This document shows, piece by piece, positions 24,311 through 32,579 of a stretch of DNA of 64,000 bases (the first letter of the stretch is position 1; each line of letters begins with the position of its first letter). A program made the position numbers and the translations under genes. The notes under the pieces were generated by a model. It was not told where the DNA came from, searched no databases, and worked only from the letters and a program-made list of their open reading frames with translations. This DNA is from Parabacteroides sp. PF5-9 (lineage in GTDB: Bacteria > Bacteroidota > Bacteroidia > Bacteroidales > Tannerellaceae). The DNA lies in NCBI RefSeq assembly GCF_029893105.1, contig NZ_JARXWG010000011.1, positions 44,155 to 108,154 of the forward strand, in the 5' to 3' direction.

Positions 24311-27040
24311 ATGGATAATTTATTTGAGCAGATTATAATAGAAACAAAAAAGTCTATAAGAGATTACGGCTCGGTATATTCAGCATTGGAGAAGAAAACA
24401 AAAAACGGAGCTTTTGAAAGTTATACGTTTTTAAAATTCTTAAATATCTGGAATGACGTTGAAGTTAATGACGACTCTAAGGTTTCATTTTATGCAGATT
24501 TTACACATACTGAAAACGAATGTTTGAATGCAGGGAAAGAAAAGATCACGTGTTGTAGGGAAAAAACATTCATTGGTGATGGGATGGATGATTTCTGGGG
24601 AGATTTCCTTTTTCCATTTTATAACAAAGGCAAAATGAGGAATGATGCATTTGAAGTTCATTTTAATCTTCCCAGTGATGAAATAGCAATAGATTATTAT
24701 CATAGTTCCATTATACGAGATAATGATAATAGAATAGATATTGAGCACAGTCGTATTTTGGAAAAAAAATTGGAAGAGGCTAATCTTAAGGATGATTACG
24801 GGATATGGCTAAAAAAAATAAAAGACAGTTATCCAATAAGCGATAATGATGCATCTAAGAATATTACTCGTTTTTATTTTTTTATTTCTCCTTGCTATCT
24901 AAACGATGTCGAAGAGATATATAGAGTTAAAGCTAATGTAGGAATACATTTTGTAGGTAAAGAGCTGGAAGCTAGACGTGAAATTCGTGATTTTATAAAC
25001 CAACTCGCGAATTTCATTAATGATCTGACGACATTGATTTTATATAATTTGAAAGAGAATGAATTGATTCAATTTGCAATTCGTGCATCACTTGCTCAAG
25101 CCATGGCTCGTAATCTAAGTCATAATATTGGCAGTCACGTATTTGCAAACTTGATCGGAGACGGGATACATACAGATTTATCCAGTAAAATAGATAAGGA
25201 TACATACATTTCTCAATGCAGCAAACATCAGGATTGTGATCATCAACTTGCTTATTTCAATCAGTACTTGAAAAGTCGCTTTGATTATTTGAGTGAAGTT
25301 ACCTTTGGTGTTTCGAATATACTCACAACAAAAGGATTATACAAAGATGTACTTCTGGAATTTGACAGAGTAAGATTGCTCCTAAATCATATTTCCGGAA
25401 TAAATGACTTTAAATATCAGTTCCGTTTAACATACAATGATGAAGTATTATCCGAAGATAAAGATATTTTTGCCGCTTTCCCTTCCGATGTGTTAGGCTG
25501 CCAAGCATTTTATAATATTGTTGAGAATATTATTCGAAATACGGCTAAACATGCTAAAAAAAACACAAGTACCAAAACATTTACGATTAACATTAAAGAC
25601 ATTCCTTCTGGTGAAATAAACTTGCCACCTGATTTTGAGCAATACTATTGTGTTGAGATTGACGATGGAATATCAGTACCTAAGATTGACGAATTAATCA
25701 GAAATCAAAATGAGCGTTTGAATTACTCTATTCTGGATAATAGTGAAAACCATAAACTCCGTAATCAATCATTAGGACTATTGGAGATGGAAGCTTCTGC
25801 GGCGTTTCTTCGACAAATAGACATGCCTGAAATAGAATCAACCGAGTACGATGTTGAATGTGAAAATAATAATTATGCCAATGAAAGTAGAAAATTTAAT
25901 CTCATAAAAGCATTCAAGACCAAGAATAATTCTTTGGGTTATCGCTTTTTTATTAAAAAACCACAGGAATTTCTCTTTGTCGGCGACTGGGCTGTAAGTA
26001 CGGAGAGGAAAGAAAAATTAATAAATCAAGGTGTTTGGGTTAAGACAGAAAAAGAACTGATTGATGACTTAAAGAAAGGAATTGCTTTTGCTCATCGTTT
26101 TATTATATCCACAAAAAATGAAGGTGAGTTTTTTATTGACGAATTATTCGATAAAAAATACGCTTACAAAACTCTATTGCCAAATAGATGGATTAAAGTT
26201 GTTGATCTTGATGCGATGAATGAATTGCTAAAAAATAAATCTGACATACTTGACATTGAGGCGGAGATTTGGGAGATATTCAACAAACAAAATGGCATTG
26301 CAAATATTGCCGAAAAATGTAAAGTAACATCTTGTTTGAAAAAAGAGCCAATATTGACTGATGGTCAAATAATTCTTCTTGACCACATAGAAGACCAAGA
26401 AAAAGAGTATCAGCAGTTTATAAGTCAAAGAAAAACAAGCCCTTCTGTGGAAACTTGGATTGAGCCACTTTCTTCTAATGCACAAAGGAAATTACCATTT
26501 TTTCAAGATCGCCTTGCTAGATATGAGGTTAGACTTAGAAATGACAAAGAAGAAAAAACAGTAATTGCAAAAAGTCTGCTTTGGGATTGTTACAAAACAA
26601 AAATTTTGGTAGTAGATGAGCGAATTAAAGAGCATTCAGAATCCACATACGCAGGAGCGAAAGAGGTTAAGAATAAGTTGATTTTCTCTAATTCCGGCGT
26701 TATCATCACCGACGAAGATTTGAATAAGAGTACATTGGAGAAGAATATAATTAAGAATATTGGTGCTGAAATAGTCAAATATGAACCAGACTTTCTCTTG
26801 ATTCACTATGGAATCTTGGAAAGAGCCTGCAATAATGACAAAAAAGCAATTCAAGATATTTTACGTGATTGGACTGAGAATAAGAATTGCAAAGTAGTCG
26901 TTACATCCGGTAGAGGCAAGCATTCATTGGAATTGCCCGAATATGTACGCTATCTTAATCTTTCTTCTGTACTCTACGCTTTTGTGGAAAATCAAAATAA
27001 GTATTCTATCAACTACATATTAAATCAAGCACGAAGATAA
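24311..27040 (+). CDS. Soluble histidine-kinase-like protein with C-terminal receiver-like domain
   Basis: The 909-residue protein has no membrane segment. The first 240 residues are an unknown, probably sensory, region. Residues about 262-280 (AQAMARNLSHNIGSHVFAN) contain an H-box-like motif, where the second His region NLSHNIG matches dimerisation/phosphoacceptor helices. An N-box lies at about 399-415 (FYNIVENIIRNTAKHA) and a G1-type DxG at about 446-453 (VEIDDGIS). The region after 560 is novel. The last 150 residues start with KTKILVVDERI and resemble a receiver. It is the obvious phosphate donor for the two receiver proteins upstream. The next gene starts 4 bp after its stop. Confidence 0.7.
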   Translation: MDNLFEQIIIETKKSIRDYGSVYSALEKKTKNGAFESYTFLKFLNIWNDVEVNDDSKVSFYADFTHTENECLNAGKEKITCCREKTFIGDGMDDFWGDFLFPFYNKGKMRNDAFEVHFNLPSDEIAIDYYHSSIIRDNDNRIDIEHSRILEKKLEEANLKDDYGIWLKKIKDSYPISDNDASKNITRFYFFISPCYLNDVEEIYRVKANVGIHFVGKELEARREIRDFINQLANFINDLTTLILYNLKENELIQFAIRASLAQAMARNLSHNIGSHVFANLIGDGIHTDLSSKIDKDTYISQCSKHQDCDHQLAYFNQYLKSRFDYLSEVTFGVSNILTTKGLYKDVLLEFDRVRLLLNHISGINDFKYQFRLTYNDEVLSEDKDIFAAFPSDVLGCQAFYNIVENIIRNTAKHAKKNTSTKTFTINIKDIPSGEINLPPDFEQYYCVEIDDGISVPKIDELIRNQNERLNYSILDNSENHKLRNQSLGLLEMEASAAFLRQIDMPEIESTEYDVECENNNYANESRKFNLIKAFKTKNNSLGYRFFIKKPQEFLFVGDWAVSTERKEKLINQGVWVKTEKELIDDLKKGIAFAHRFIISTKNEGEFFIDELFDKKYAYKTLLPNRWIKVVDLDAMNELLKNKSDILDIEAEIWEIFNKQNGIANIAEKCKVTSCLKKEPILTDGQIILLDHIEDQEKEYQQFISQRKTSPSVETWIEPLSSNAQRKLPFFQDRLARYEVRLRNDKEEKTVIAKSLLWDCYKTKILVVDERIKEHSESTYAGAKEVKNKLIFSNSGVIITDEDLNKSTLEKNIIKNIGAEIVKYEPDFLLIHYGILERACNNDKKAIQDILRDWTENKNCKVVVTSGRGKHSLELPEYVRYLNLSSVLYAFVENQNKYSINYILNQARR

Positions 27041-27044
27041 AGAT

Positions 27045-27656
27045 ATGAATGACAGCAAACTAATAATAATAACAGATTATTATTCTCTACAACAAGTTGA
27101 TGATAGGGTTGAACAGCTTCAAGGATTTGACAATCTTGAAAATAAAGGATATCTTAAGTTTGATAGTGGACGATTAATTGACGTTGAAACTTTAGATGAT
27201 ACTGAAATTGTTTTTGTTTGGGATAGGTTCTCTGATGAGGTTTCAGACTCTGCTAGAAAAACATGGTGGGAAAATATATTTCTTACCCTAAAAAAAGCAG
27301 ATGACAAATGGCACATTATTCATCATTCAAAAGGATTAATGCCGAATAAATCAGAATCTATTCTTTGTAGAAAGGGTGCGCATATTCCGAACGATCCGCG
27401 ATATGGAGTCGCTACTAAAGTTTTACTCGACACAGAAGACAACAAAAAAGAACGTATTATTAAGTCCGTCTTTACGATAGAGCCTATACTTGCGTTTTTA
27501 CACGGTTGCTTAGAGAAAAAGCCCGAACAAGTTGACTTTGAAAAGCTGGAAGATGTAGGCATTGATATTTCGTCACTACCCCAATTAAATGGAGAATTAT
27601 GTGACGAGAGGTATTTCTCTTCTCTAAGTGCATTGAGAGATGAGTTGTTGAAGTAA
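27045..27656 (+). CDS. Unknown protein coupled to the kinase-like gene
   Basis: I do not recognise this 203-residue protein. It starts MNDSKLIIITDYYSL, with a beta-strand-like first segment, and has TEIVFVWDRFSDEV and KWHIIHHSKGLMP in the first half and a helical second half. No transmembrane segment or catalytic motif is evident. It lies 4 bp after the kinase-like gene and is surely co-transcribed. It may be a regulator or effector of that protein; this is context only. Confidence 0.55.
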   Translation: MNDSKLIIITDYYSLQQVDDRVEQLQGFDNLENKGYLKFDSGRLIDVETLDDTEIVFVWDRFSDEVSDSARKTWWENIFLTLKKADDKWHIIHHSKGLMPNKSESILCRKGAHIPNDPRYGVATKVLLDTEDNKKERIIKSVFTIEPILAFLHGCLEKKPEQVDFEKLEDVGIDISSLPQLNGELCDERYFSSLSALRDELLK

Positions 27657-27667
27657 CGATTGAGATA

Positions 27668-27704
27668 GATAATTTCAGATAATTAGAGGTAAATTAACTT
27701 TGTG
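27668..27704 (+). promoter_or_regulatory. Operator/promoter box, copy 2
   Basis: GATAATT occurs at 27668 and again at 27678, followed by AATTA and TAACTTTG at 27695-27702, a good -7 box. Sixteen of the first 17 positions equal copy 1 at 22892. Transcription would run into the small genes and the second maturase. Confidence 0.55.
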
Positions 27705-27831
27705 GAAATAATAAGTGGAGTAGCCGATAGCCATAGAGTGGAGGCATTATTAAAAAAACTGGTTATGTCATATTTCGGTCAAAAATGCAACTCAAGTTGT
27801 TATCATTTTATGAAGTGTAATTATTGTCGCC

Positions 27832-27996
27832 ATGAAAACTCTTCCATTGCTTGCAGTAGCAACAAGAGAGCAGGCTCTCTTGGATGGGGATGGACACCTC
27901 CTATGTTCTGCCGCCAACAATTTGCATGTAAGTATGCTCATTACAGCGTTAATACAACTTCAACAAATATCTGTCAATATCGAGGATAAAATGTGA
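27832..27996 (+). CDS. Small ORF (54 aa), uncertain
   Basis: ATG at 27832 opens a 54-codon frame whose product starts MKTLPLLAVATREQALL and contains DGDGHLLCSAANNLH. It lies about 125 bp downstream of the shared promoter box and 62 bp upstream of the second precursor-like gene. An alternative reading of the same DNA in another frame (27702-27989) would give a Cys-rich peptide, but its start lies inside the promoter. The ribosome binding site is not clear, so it may not be translated. Confidence 0.35.
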   Translation: MKTLPLLAVATREQALLDGDGHLLCSAANNLHVSMLITALIQLQQISVNIEDKM

Positions 27997-28058
27997 ACTA
28001 TATCATACAAGGCAAGACCTGTGAAGCCATAAGAGCAGGATTAAATATTTAAATTACC

Positions 28059-28175
28059 ATGACTGATTTATTAAATAATTCCATTTTGGAATTAGTGAAG
28101 AGTCTTCAATTTAATGGAGAGTTAGAAAAGCCTTTGTTAGTACCTTATGTATGCCCTACTGGTGGTACTGAATAA
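28059..28175 (+). CDS. Candidate RiPP precursor peptide 2 (38 aa)
   Basis: The 38-residue product starts MTDLLNNSILELVKSLQFNG and ends in PLLVPYVCPTGGTE. An amphipathic leader-like helix followed by a short tail with Cys, Thr and Gly-Gly fits a modified-peptide precursor. It is followed at once by a strong hairpin and then by a radical SAM/SPASM gene, the classic order precursor, attenuator, maturase. The peptide is unlike peptide 1, so the two maturases probably have separate substrates. No known family is recognised. Confidence 0.6.
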   Translation: MTDLLNNSILELVKSLQFNGELEKPLLVPYVCPTGGTE

Positions 28176-28178
28176 TCA

Positions 28179-28227
28179 GAATCTCTGTTGCTTATTTTTA
28201 GCAGCAGAGATTCATTAACTATTTTTT
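28179..28227 (+). terminator. Attenuator-like hairpin between peptide 2 and maturase 2
   Basis: GAATCTCTGTTGCT (28179-28192) pairs with AGCAGCAGAGATTC (28200-28213) with one mismatch, followed by a T-run at 28220-28227. It would let most transcripts stop after the peptide and a few continue into the enzyme, giving excess substrate over enzyme. Confidence 0.7.
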
Positions 28228-28228
28228 T

Positions 28229-29329
28229 ATGGAAAGAGTTGAGAATCGAATTCATAGCCTATCATTTATATTAACTAACAAATGCAATCTAAAGTGTTCC
28301 TATTGTTATGAAATCAACAAAGGGTATGCAACGATAAATGTTGACTTTGTTAAACAGACTATTGGTGAGCATTTTACAAGAAATGATGTTGATGAGATTA
28401 GGATTGTATTCTTTGGCGGAGAACCCTTTTTAGAATTCAATCTAATAAAAGAAATTTGCGAATGGGTCTGGAGTAAAGAATGGGAGAAAAAATATCATTT
28501 TTTCACTGTAACTAATGGCACTTTAATACATGGAAAAATAAAAGATTGGTTGAAAATAAACAAAGATAGGTTTTCTGTAAAACTTAGCTTAGATGGCAAT
28601 AGAGATAGTCACAATCTTAATAGAAGTAATTCTTTTGACTTGATAGATATATCTTTTTTTAAAGAGAATTGGGGAGATCGACCTGTCAGTATGACAATTT
28701 CCGAAGAAACAATTCATCATTTGTATAATAATATCGTCTATATTCACTCCTTAGGTCTTAAGGTAGGTGGATCGAATTTTGCAGATGGAATTGATTGGGG
28801 AAATGATAAGTATAAACAAATATTGATTGAACAATTAGAAAAACTATGTGTATTTTATATTAACAACCCTGATGTCATACCAGCTCCTATAATAAATATG
28901 CACATCTATAAATGTGAGGAGGAGAAGAAAAAACGAAAATGGTGTGGTTGTGGCGAATATATGAGCGCATTTGACACGGATGGAGGGAAGCATCCTTGTT
29001 CTTTTTTCTCACCAATGACTTTTAATAAAGACCACAGCTTAAAAATAAATCAAACCGATTGGTCTAATGCTGATATTCTAGTTGATAATGATTGTTTTGA
29101 TAATTGCTATTTGGAGCCAGCATGCAGGAATTGTTATGCTGCAAACTATTTAAAAAATGGAGAATTTAATATACGGGATAAAAGCAAGTGTGAATTAATG
29201 AAAGTAAGAGCTGTTTTTTCAGCTGCTCTTGCTGCACATAAACTGGTAAACAATCCTATTGACAATTATAAAAATTCATTGACGATTAAGGCGATTCAAA
29301 AGATAAATAATTTATTTAATAAAAACTGA
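28229..29329 (+). CDS. Radical SAM/SPASM peptide maturase 2
   Basis: This 366-residue enzyme has the radical SAM motif TNKCNLKCSYC (Cys19, Cys23, Cys26), then VFFGGEPFLEF and KLSLDGNRD. The SPASM part carries KWCGCGEYMSAFDTDGGKHP with a following Cys, then CFDNCYLEPACRNCYAANY and a late Cys in SKCELMK. It is only distantly similar to maturase 1. Its neighbour is the Cys/Gly-Gly peptide just upstream, separated by the attenuator. The tail (residues 330-366) is a helix rich in Lys and Asn. The reaction is not predictable beyond radical modification of a peptide. Confidence 0.88.
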   Translation: MERVENRIHSLSFILTNKCNLKCSYCYEINKGYATINVDFVKQTIGEHFTRNDVDEIRIVFFGGEPFLEFNLIKEICEWVWSKEWEKKYHFFTVTNGTLIHGKIKDWLKINKDRFSVKLSLDGNRDSHNLNRSNSFDLIDISFFKENWGDRPVSMTISEETIHHLYNNIVYIHSLGLKVGGSNFADGIDWGNDKYKQILIEQLEKLCVFYINNPDVIPAPIINMHIYKCEEEKKKRKWCGCGEYMSAFDTDGGKHPCSFFSPMTFNKDHSLKINQTDWSNADILVDNDCFDNCYLEPACRNCYAANYLKNGEFNIRDKSKCELMKVRAVFSAALAAHKLVNNPIDNYKNSLTIKAIQKINNLFNKN

Positions 29330-29606
29330 ATGTCAAATTGTAAATTTGATACAAAAACATAATACTCCCAAGAATGCATTATGCTTTTTGAGGATTTTTG
29401 CATATCATTCTTAAGCCTAATTGTTTTTTAATTCACGCTAGTGGGGCACTCTGGAAATGTGCTGTTGCGTTAAATAGTGAGATAAATAGCATTGTAAAAT
29501 TGCAAAAGGGCGATGCTGTTAATCTAATGAAAGCTGAAGATGTTATTTTAATGAGCAGAATGGTAGTCGAACTTTGGGTTGGTCAAGTTGACATCATTTC
29601 ACACAA
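29330..29606. other. Convergence zone with possible gene remnant
   Basis: The stretch between the two converging clusters starts with a weak hairpin around 29352-29390 (ACATAAT against ATTATGC). From about 29398 a plus-strand frame without an ATG start reads CFLIHASGALWKCAVALN and later KGDAVNLMKAEDVILMS. The pattern faintly recalls HPr-type phosphocarrier proteins, but the key His-Ala-Arg motif is absent. The frame runs into the antisense of the next gene. It may be a decayed gene. Confidence 0.3.
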
Positions 29607-29879
29607 TTATGTCAACAGCCTCACTATCTCCATCGTATCTCTCTTGATGAATCCACTTCCCACAATTCTTTTCCCTCCAACACTTTCGATAGTTACATCA
29701 GCAAAGAAAATCCCACTCCCGATGGATACGCTTGCAATATTATTGCGAGGTATAACCATTGATCTGTAGCCCAATATGTATCCTTTGTAAAAAGTTACGT
29801 TATTATGATCAATATCTATTCTATCAGGGAACAGTACATTGTCATCCAATGAAATACGGCTTGCAATAAATATTGGCAT
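29607..29879 (-). CDS. Small PH-like domain protein
   Basis: The 90-residue protein is rich in beta strands (RIDIDHNNVTFYKGYIL, then YRSMVIPRNNIASVSIGSG and FADVTIESVGG), the pattern of bacterial PH-like domains that often bind membranes or proteins. It is the last gene of the minus-strand cluster and starts 12 bp after the stop of the membrane protein gene. The domain call is by strand pattern only. Confidence 0.5.
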   Translation of the reverse strand: MPIFIASRISLDDNVLFPDRIDIDHNNVTFYKGYILGYRSMVIPRNNIASVSIGSGIFFADVTIESVGGKRIVGSGFIKRDTMEIVRLLT

Positions 29880-29891
29880 ATTCGACGGAAA

Positions 29892-30155
29892 TTAGTGAGT
29901 TAATCTTGAAATCTGAATTTGGCAATAAATCAACTTGATTAAGTAAATGACAAACGCAGGTATTGCACAAGCAATGGTCAAAAGCAGGAATGATATAATT
30001 TTTAGAACAAATCCTAACCCTCCATTATCTAACGAAGTGCCTGCAAAAAGATTTGATTTCCAATTAAATGCAATAGGAACTGCCGCCAAGCCCAAAGTAC
30101 AAACAACGATGAGTGCAGCTTGTCGATGCATCTGTAATTCTTCTAATGTTTCCAT
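29892..30155 (-). CDS. Small two-helix membrane protein
   Basis: The 87-residue product has two hydrophobic segments, at about residues 14-30 (ALIVVCTLGLAAVPIAF) and 48-75 (FVLKIISFLLLTIACAIPAF with further hydrophobic residues). The N-terminus is short and charged. No family is recognised. It sits between the SecB-like and PH-like genes in a compact order, so a membrane anchor for the complex is plausible. Confidence 0.5.
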   Translation of the reverse strand: METLEELQMHRQAALIVVCTLGLAAVPIAFNWKSNLFAGTSLDNGGLGFVLKIISFLLLTIACAIPAFVIYLIKLIYCQIQISRLTH

Positions 30156-30179
30156 GATGTATATTGAATTTGAATGAAA

Positions 30180-30692
30180 TTATTGAATAATATCTGCTTT
30201 CCCTTTTTTGAATTTACTACTTTTTAGTTTTTTGCCTGACTTCAGCAAATCATCGTCGGGAGCAGTATCGTTTGCCTGTCGCGATTCATACAGTGCTTCG
30301 AAATCGACCTGTTGCATTTTAAATGGAGGGAAACCACTGTTCAGAATGATTTGTTCTATCAGCATTTTTGCTGAAGGAAACAAAATTGCAGGAACATTAA
30401 TCAAAAGAGTCTTTTTCAGTTCTTCTTCATTTTCGGTTTGTTCTGCTTGCAACAAGCAGGAGTAGGTACTATTAACTATAAAAATCGTTCTTCCATCAGT
30501 CTCCAAACTGGAATGTACCCCAATCAATAAATCTACCATATAAAAGTTATTATCCGCACCTTTAATTTGAATGTCTATATTAATATCCATTTTTGCTTGG
30601 CCGCTTTCTTGTTGAAAAAATAACTCCGGGACATTTGGCGATTCGAAAGAAATATCTTTCAAAAATTCGCTCATTAATTGAAACTTACTCAT
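30180..30692 (-). CDS. SecB-like chaperone
   Basis: The start of this 170-residue protein, FLKDISFESPNVPELFF, is the hallmark of SecB, and the following strands (MDINIDIQIKGADNNFYMVD) and the helix with LLINVPAILFPSAKMLIEQI fit the SecB fold. Classical SecB keeps secreted proteins unfolded for SecA; solitary SecB-like proteins also act as chaperones of toxin-antitoxin systems. The last 35 residues are a basic tail not typical of SecB. Here it is encoded 28 bp after a ClpX-like ATPase, so handling of an unfolded substrate for that ATPase is an attractive inference. Confidence 0.75.
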   Translation of the reverse strand: MSKFQLMSEFLKDISFESPNVPELFFQQESGQAKMDINIDIQIKGADNNFYMVDLLIGVHSSLETDGRTIFIVNSTYSCLLQAEQTENEEELKKTLLINVPAILFPSAKMLIEQIILNSGFPPFKMQQVDFEALYESRQANDTAPDDDLLKSGKKLKSSKFKKGKADIIQ

Positions 30693-30720
30693 AATCGTAT
30701 ATTTTTTTAGAGGGGTTATA

Positions 30721-32493
30721 TTACATTGATTTTTCGAGGAAATATATTTTATCTAATAGTTCTTCCTCGGATAAAGCATTTCGTTTTAAAAATTGTTCTT
30801 TATCTATAATTTGTTTTTGCATCTTTTTATAATCGTTGATAAGGTTGCGATTGGAATTACGAAACATATCTATTTCTATGAATTCAGCGTCAATCGTAAG
30901 TGTTTTCCCGCTATACGGCTCATGGTCAAAATAGACTTTCTCCATTAAATTAGAAAAAATGGGTTTGACAGCCCTTATTCCCAAACCGGATTTTTGTACC
31001 ATCGAAGCAATTTTACGAAAAGCATCTTCGGTTATGTTTAACTTAACGCCCAATTGCTCACACTGCAAACGATGATGTTTTACAATGCTATCGTCAGCTT
31101 CAGTAATGATTTCATAAATCAGTTCCTCTGTCATTTGATTCATCAGAACGACTTGCTCAATACGTCCACACAATTCGCTAATAATACCAAATTTTTCGAC
31201 ATCTTGCTTAGTTATATATCTCATTAAAGAATCATAAGAACAATCTTTCATTTTAGAGGTTTCGGCAGCAGCTTGGAATCCAATTTGTCCATAACTAATC
31301 TTCCCTTCGCATCGCAAGCGTTTTCCAACATGCTCTTCAATGCCTTTAAAAGCACCATCGAAACAAATAAGAAAGTCGTTGACCGGCAATTCATATTCCT
31401 TGAAAAAACTATTAGGATCGTTTGAATTTATACGTACTGAAAGTTTATAATCTTCATCGAAAAACTGTAGTAATTGTTTCTGAATTTCCGCTCGAAATTC
31501 GCTTGTTTCAGAATCTGTGCGGTGGGCTATTTTATCAAACTCATTGAATATAATTACAGCATAGCGTAGCCGTTCAATATCCTCTTCCTTACGGATATGC
31601 AATGATATTTCCTTGCTTATATTGTTTCCTCTCCACCCTTCTGGAGTGCAGTTTGGAAGATTGATTCGAATAACCGGCACATCAACAATTTTGGCAAATT
31701 GTCGCAAGATTTCGCTTTTTCCAACTCCTGTATTGCCAATCAAAAGGAAAGAATTTTTTATTTTACCTGAAGTGCTTCTTGCTCTGCTTTGTATATGCTG
31801 AAAAAATGGGACTGATACCTTTTCAATCACTTCATCCTGTCCTTTTACATATTTTTTCACCTCTTCAGCTAGGCTTCGTGCAGAATTGAAGCGTAGCAAA
31901 GTCATAGACGCTTCCACTTTGATTTTTTCAACAAATTCACTGTCGAAGTTATTTATGAAGTTGTCGTCAAATATATTCCTTGTTAGTGTAACAGGGCTGG
32001 AGGTTAAATATGAGATAACGGTTTCTATATATTCGAAATAAGCATCGAAATCGGCTGTTAAATCTTTGTCTGCTAACAAATCTGAATCAATTTTGGGAAG
32101 AGATGGAAAAACATTTTTGCTATTCTTTCCAAACAAAAGCAACTCTATATTGGAGTAAAAAAGACTATTTTTTATTTTGTTAGAGAGTTTAATCTTTCGT
32201 GAACTCACAATAACCATTGAAATGTTGATTTCAATATCCTCTAATGTATCAGCAAAAAGATTAGTTATAGACATACGGATAGCATTCAATTTATTGATTG
32301 ACTTTTCTATGTCTGCCTCAATAAAATCAGTAGGTAAGATTTCGCCAAGCATCAAAATTTCATCTGGAGCAGTGGCTATAAACGACAAATTACATTGAAC
32401 GATTGGAAGGTCTGTTAAAACTTTGTATCCTGTTTCTGTTAGGTTTGTAACAATTTTGTTTACAAACCTCTTATCTACATTTTTTGCTTCCAT
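30721..32493 (-). CDS. ClpX-like AAA+ ATPase
   Basis: The 590-residue protein has a novel N-terminal half (about 215 residues) and then an AAA+ module like that of ClpX/HslU/ClpB-D2. Walker A is GNTGVGKSE at about residues 250-258, Walker B is AVIIFNEFDK at about 314-323, and a sensor region and a C-terminal small domain follow (ITEDAFRKIASMVQKSGLGI, then RAVKPIFSNLMEKV). The pattern GIRAVKPI near residue 510 is the sensor-2 area. No ClpP-binding IGF loop is obvious. It probably remodels or unfolds a protein partner; the neighbouring SecB-like protein is a candidate co-chaperone. Confidence 0.8.
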   Translation of the reverse strand: MEAKNVDKRFVNKIVTNLTETGYKVLTDLPIVQCNLSFIATAPDEILMLGEILPTDFIEADIEKSINKLNAIRMSITNLFADTLEDIEINISMVIVSSRKIKLSNKIKNSLFYSNIELLLFGKNSKNVFPSLPKIDSDLLADKDLTADFDAYFEYIETVISYLTSSPVTLTRNIFDDNFINNFDSEFVEKIKVEASMTLLRFNSARSLAEEVKKYVKGQDEVIEKVSVPFFQHIQSRARSTSGKIKNSFLLIGNTGVGKSEILRQFAKIVDVPVIRINLPNCTPEGWRGNNISKEISLHIRKEEDIERLRYAVIIFNEFDKIAHRTDSETSEFRAEIQKQLLQFFDEDYKLSVRINSNDPNSFFKEYELPVNDFLICFDGAFKGIEEHVGKRLRCEGKISYGQIGFQAAAETSKMKDCSYDSLMRYITKQDVEKFGIISELCGRIEQVVLMNQMTEELIYEIITEADDSIVKHHRLQCEQLGVKLNITEDAFRKIASMVQKSGLGIRAVKPIFSNLMEKVYFDHEPYSGKTLTIDAEFIEIDMFRNSNRNLINDYKKMQKQIIDKEQFLKRNALSEEELLDKIYFLEKSM

Positions 32494-32535
32494 GATTTAT
32501 TTTATCTTGACTGTTAATAACTTGAATTGAAATAA

Positions 32536-32568
32536 CCTCCTGACAATAATCGATTTATTGTCAGGAGG
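32536..32568 (-). terminator. Perfect hairpin within the minus-strand cluster
   Basis: CCTCCTGACAATAA (32536-32549) pairs perfectly with TTATTGTCAGGAGG (32555-32568). It lies between the 83-residue gene and the ClpX-like gene. On the minus strand it is followed by TTATTTCAATTC, a modest U-tract, so it may reduce expression of the four downstream genes. Confidence 0.6.
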
Positions 32569-32579
32569 TGTAGTCAACT

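Noticed and set aside
17043..27656. Detocs-type two-component defence system
   Set aside because: There is a kinase-like and two receiver proteins, but no TPR kinase and no recognised effector of Detocs; radical SAM/peptide units are additional.
27702..27989. Cys-rich 95-codon frame starting GTG after the second promoter box
   Set aside because: The start codon lies within the -7 box of the promoter, and the frame competes with a 54-codon frame that has an ATG. An internal ATG remains possible but unsupported.
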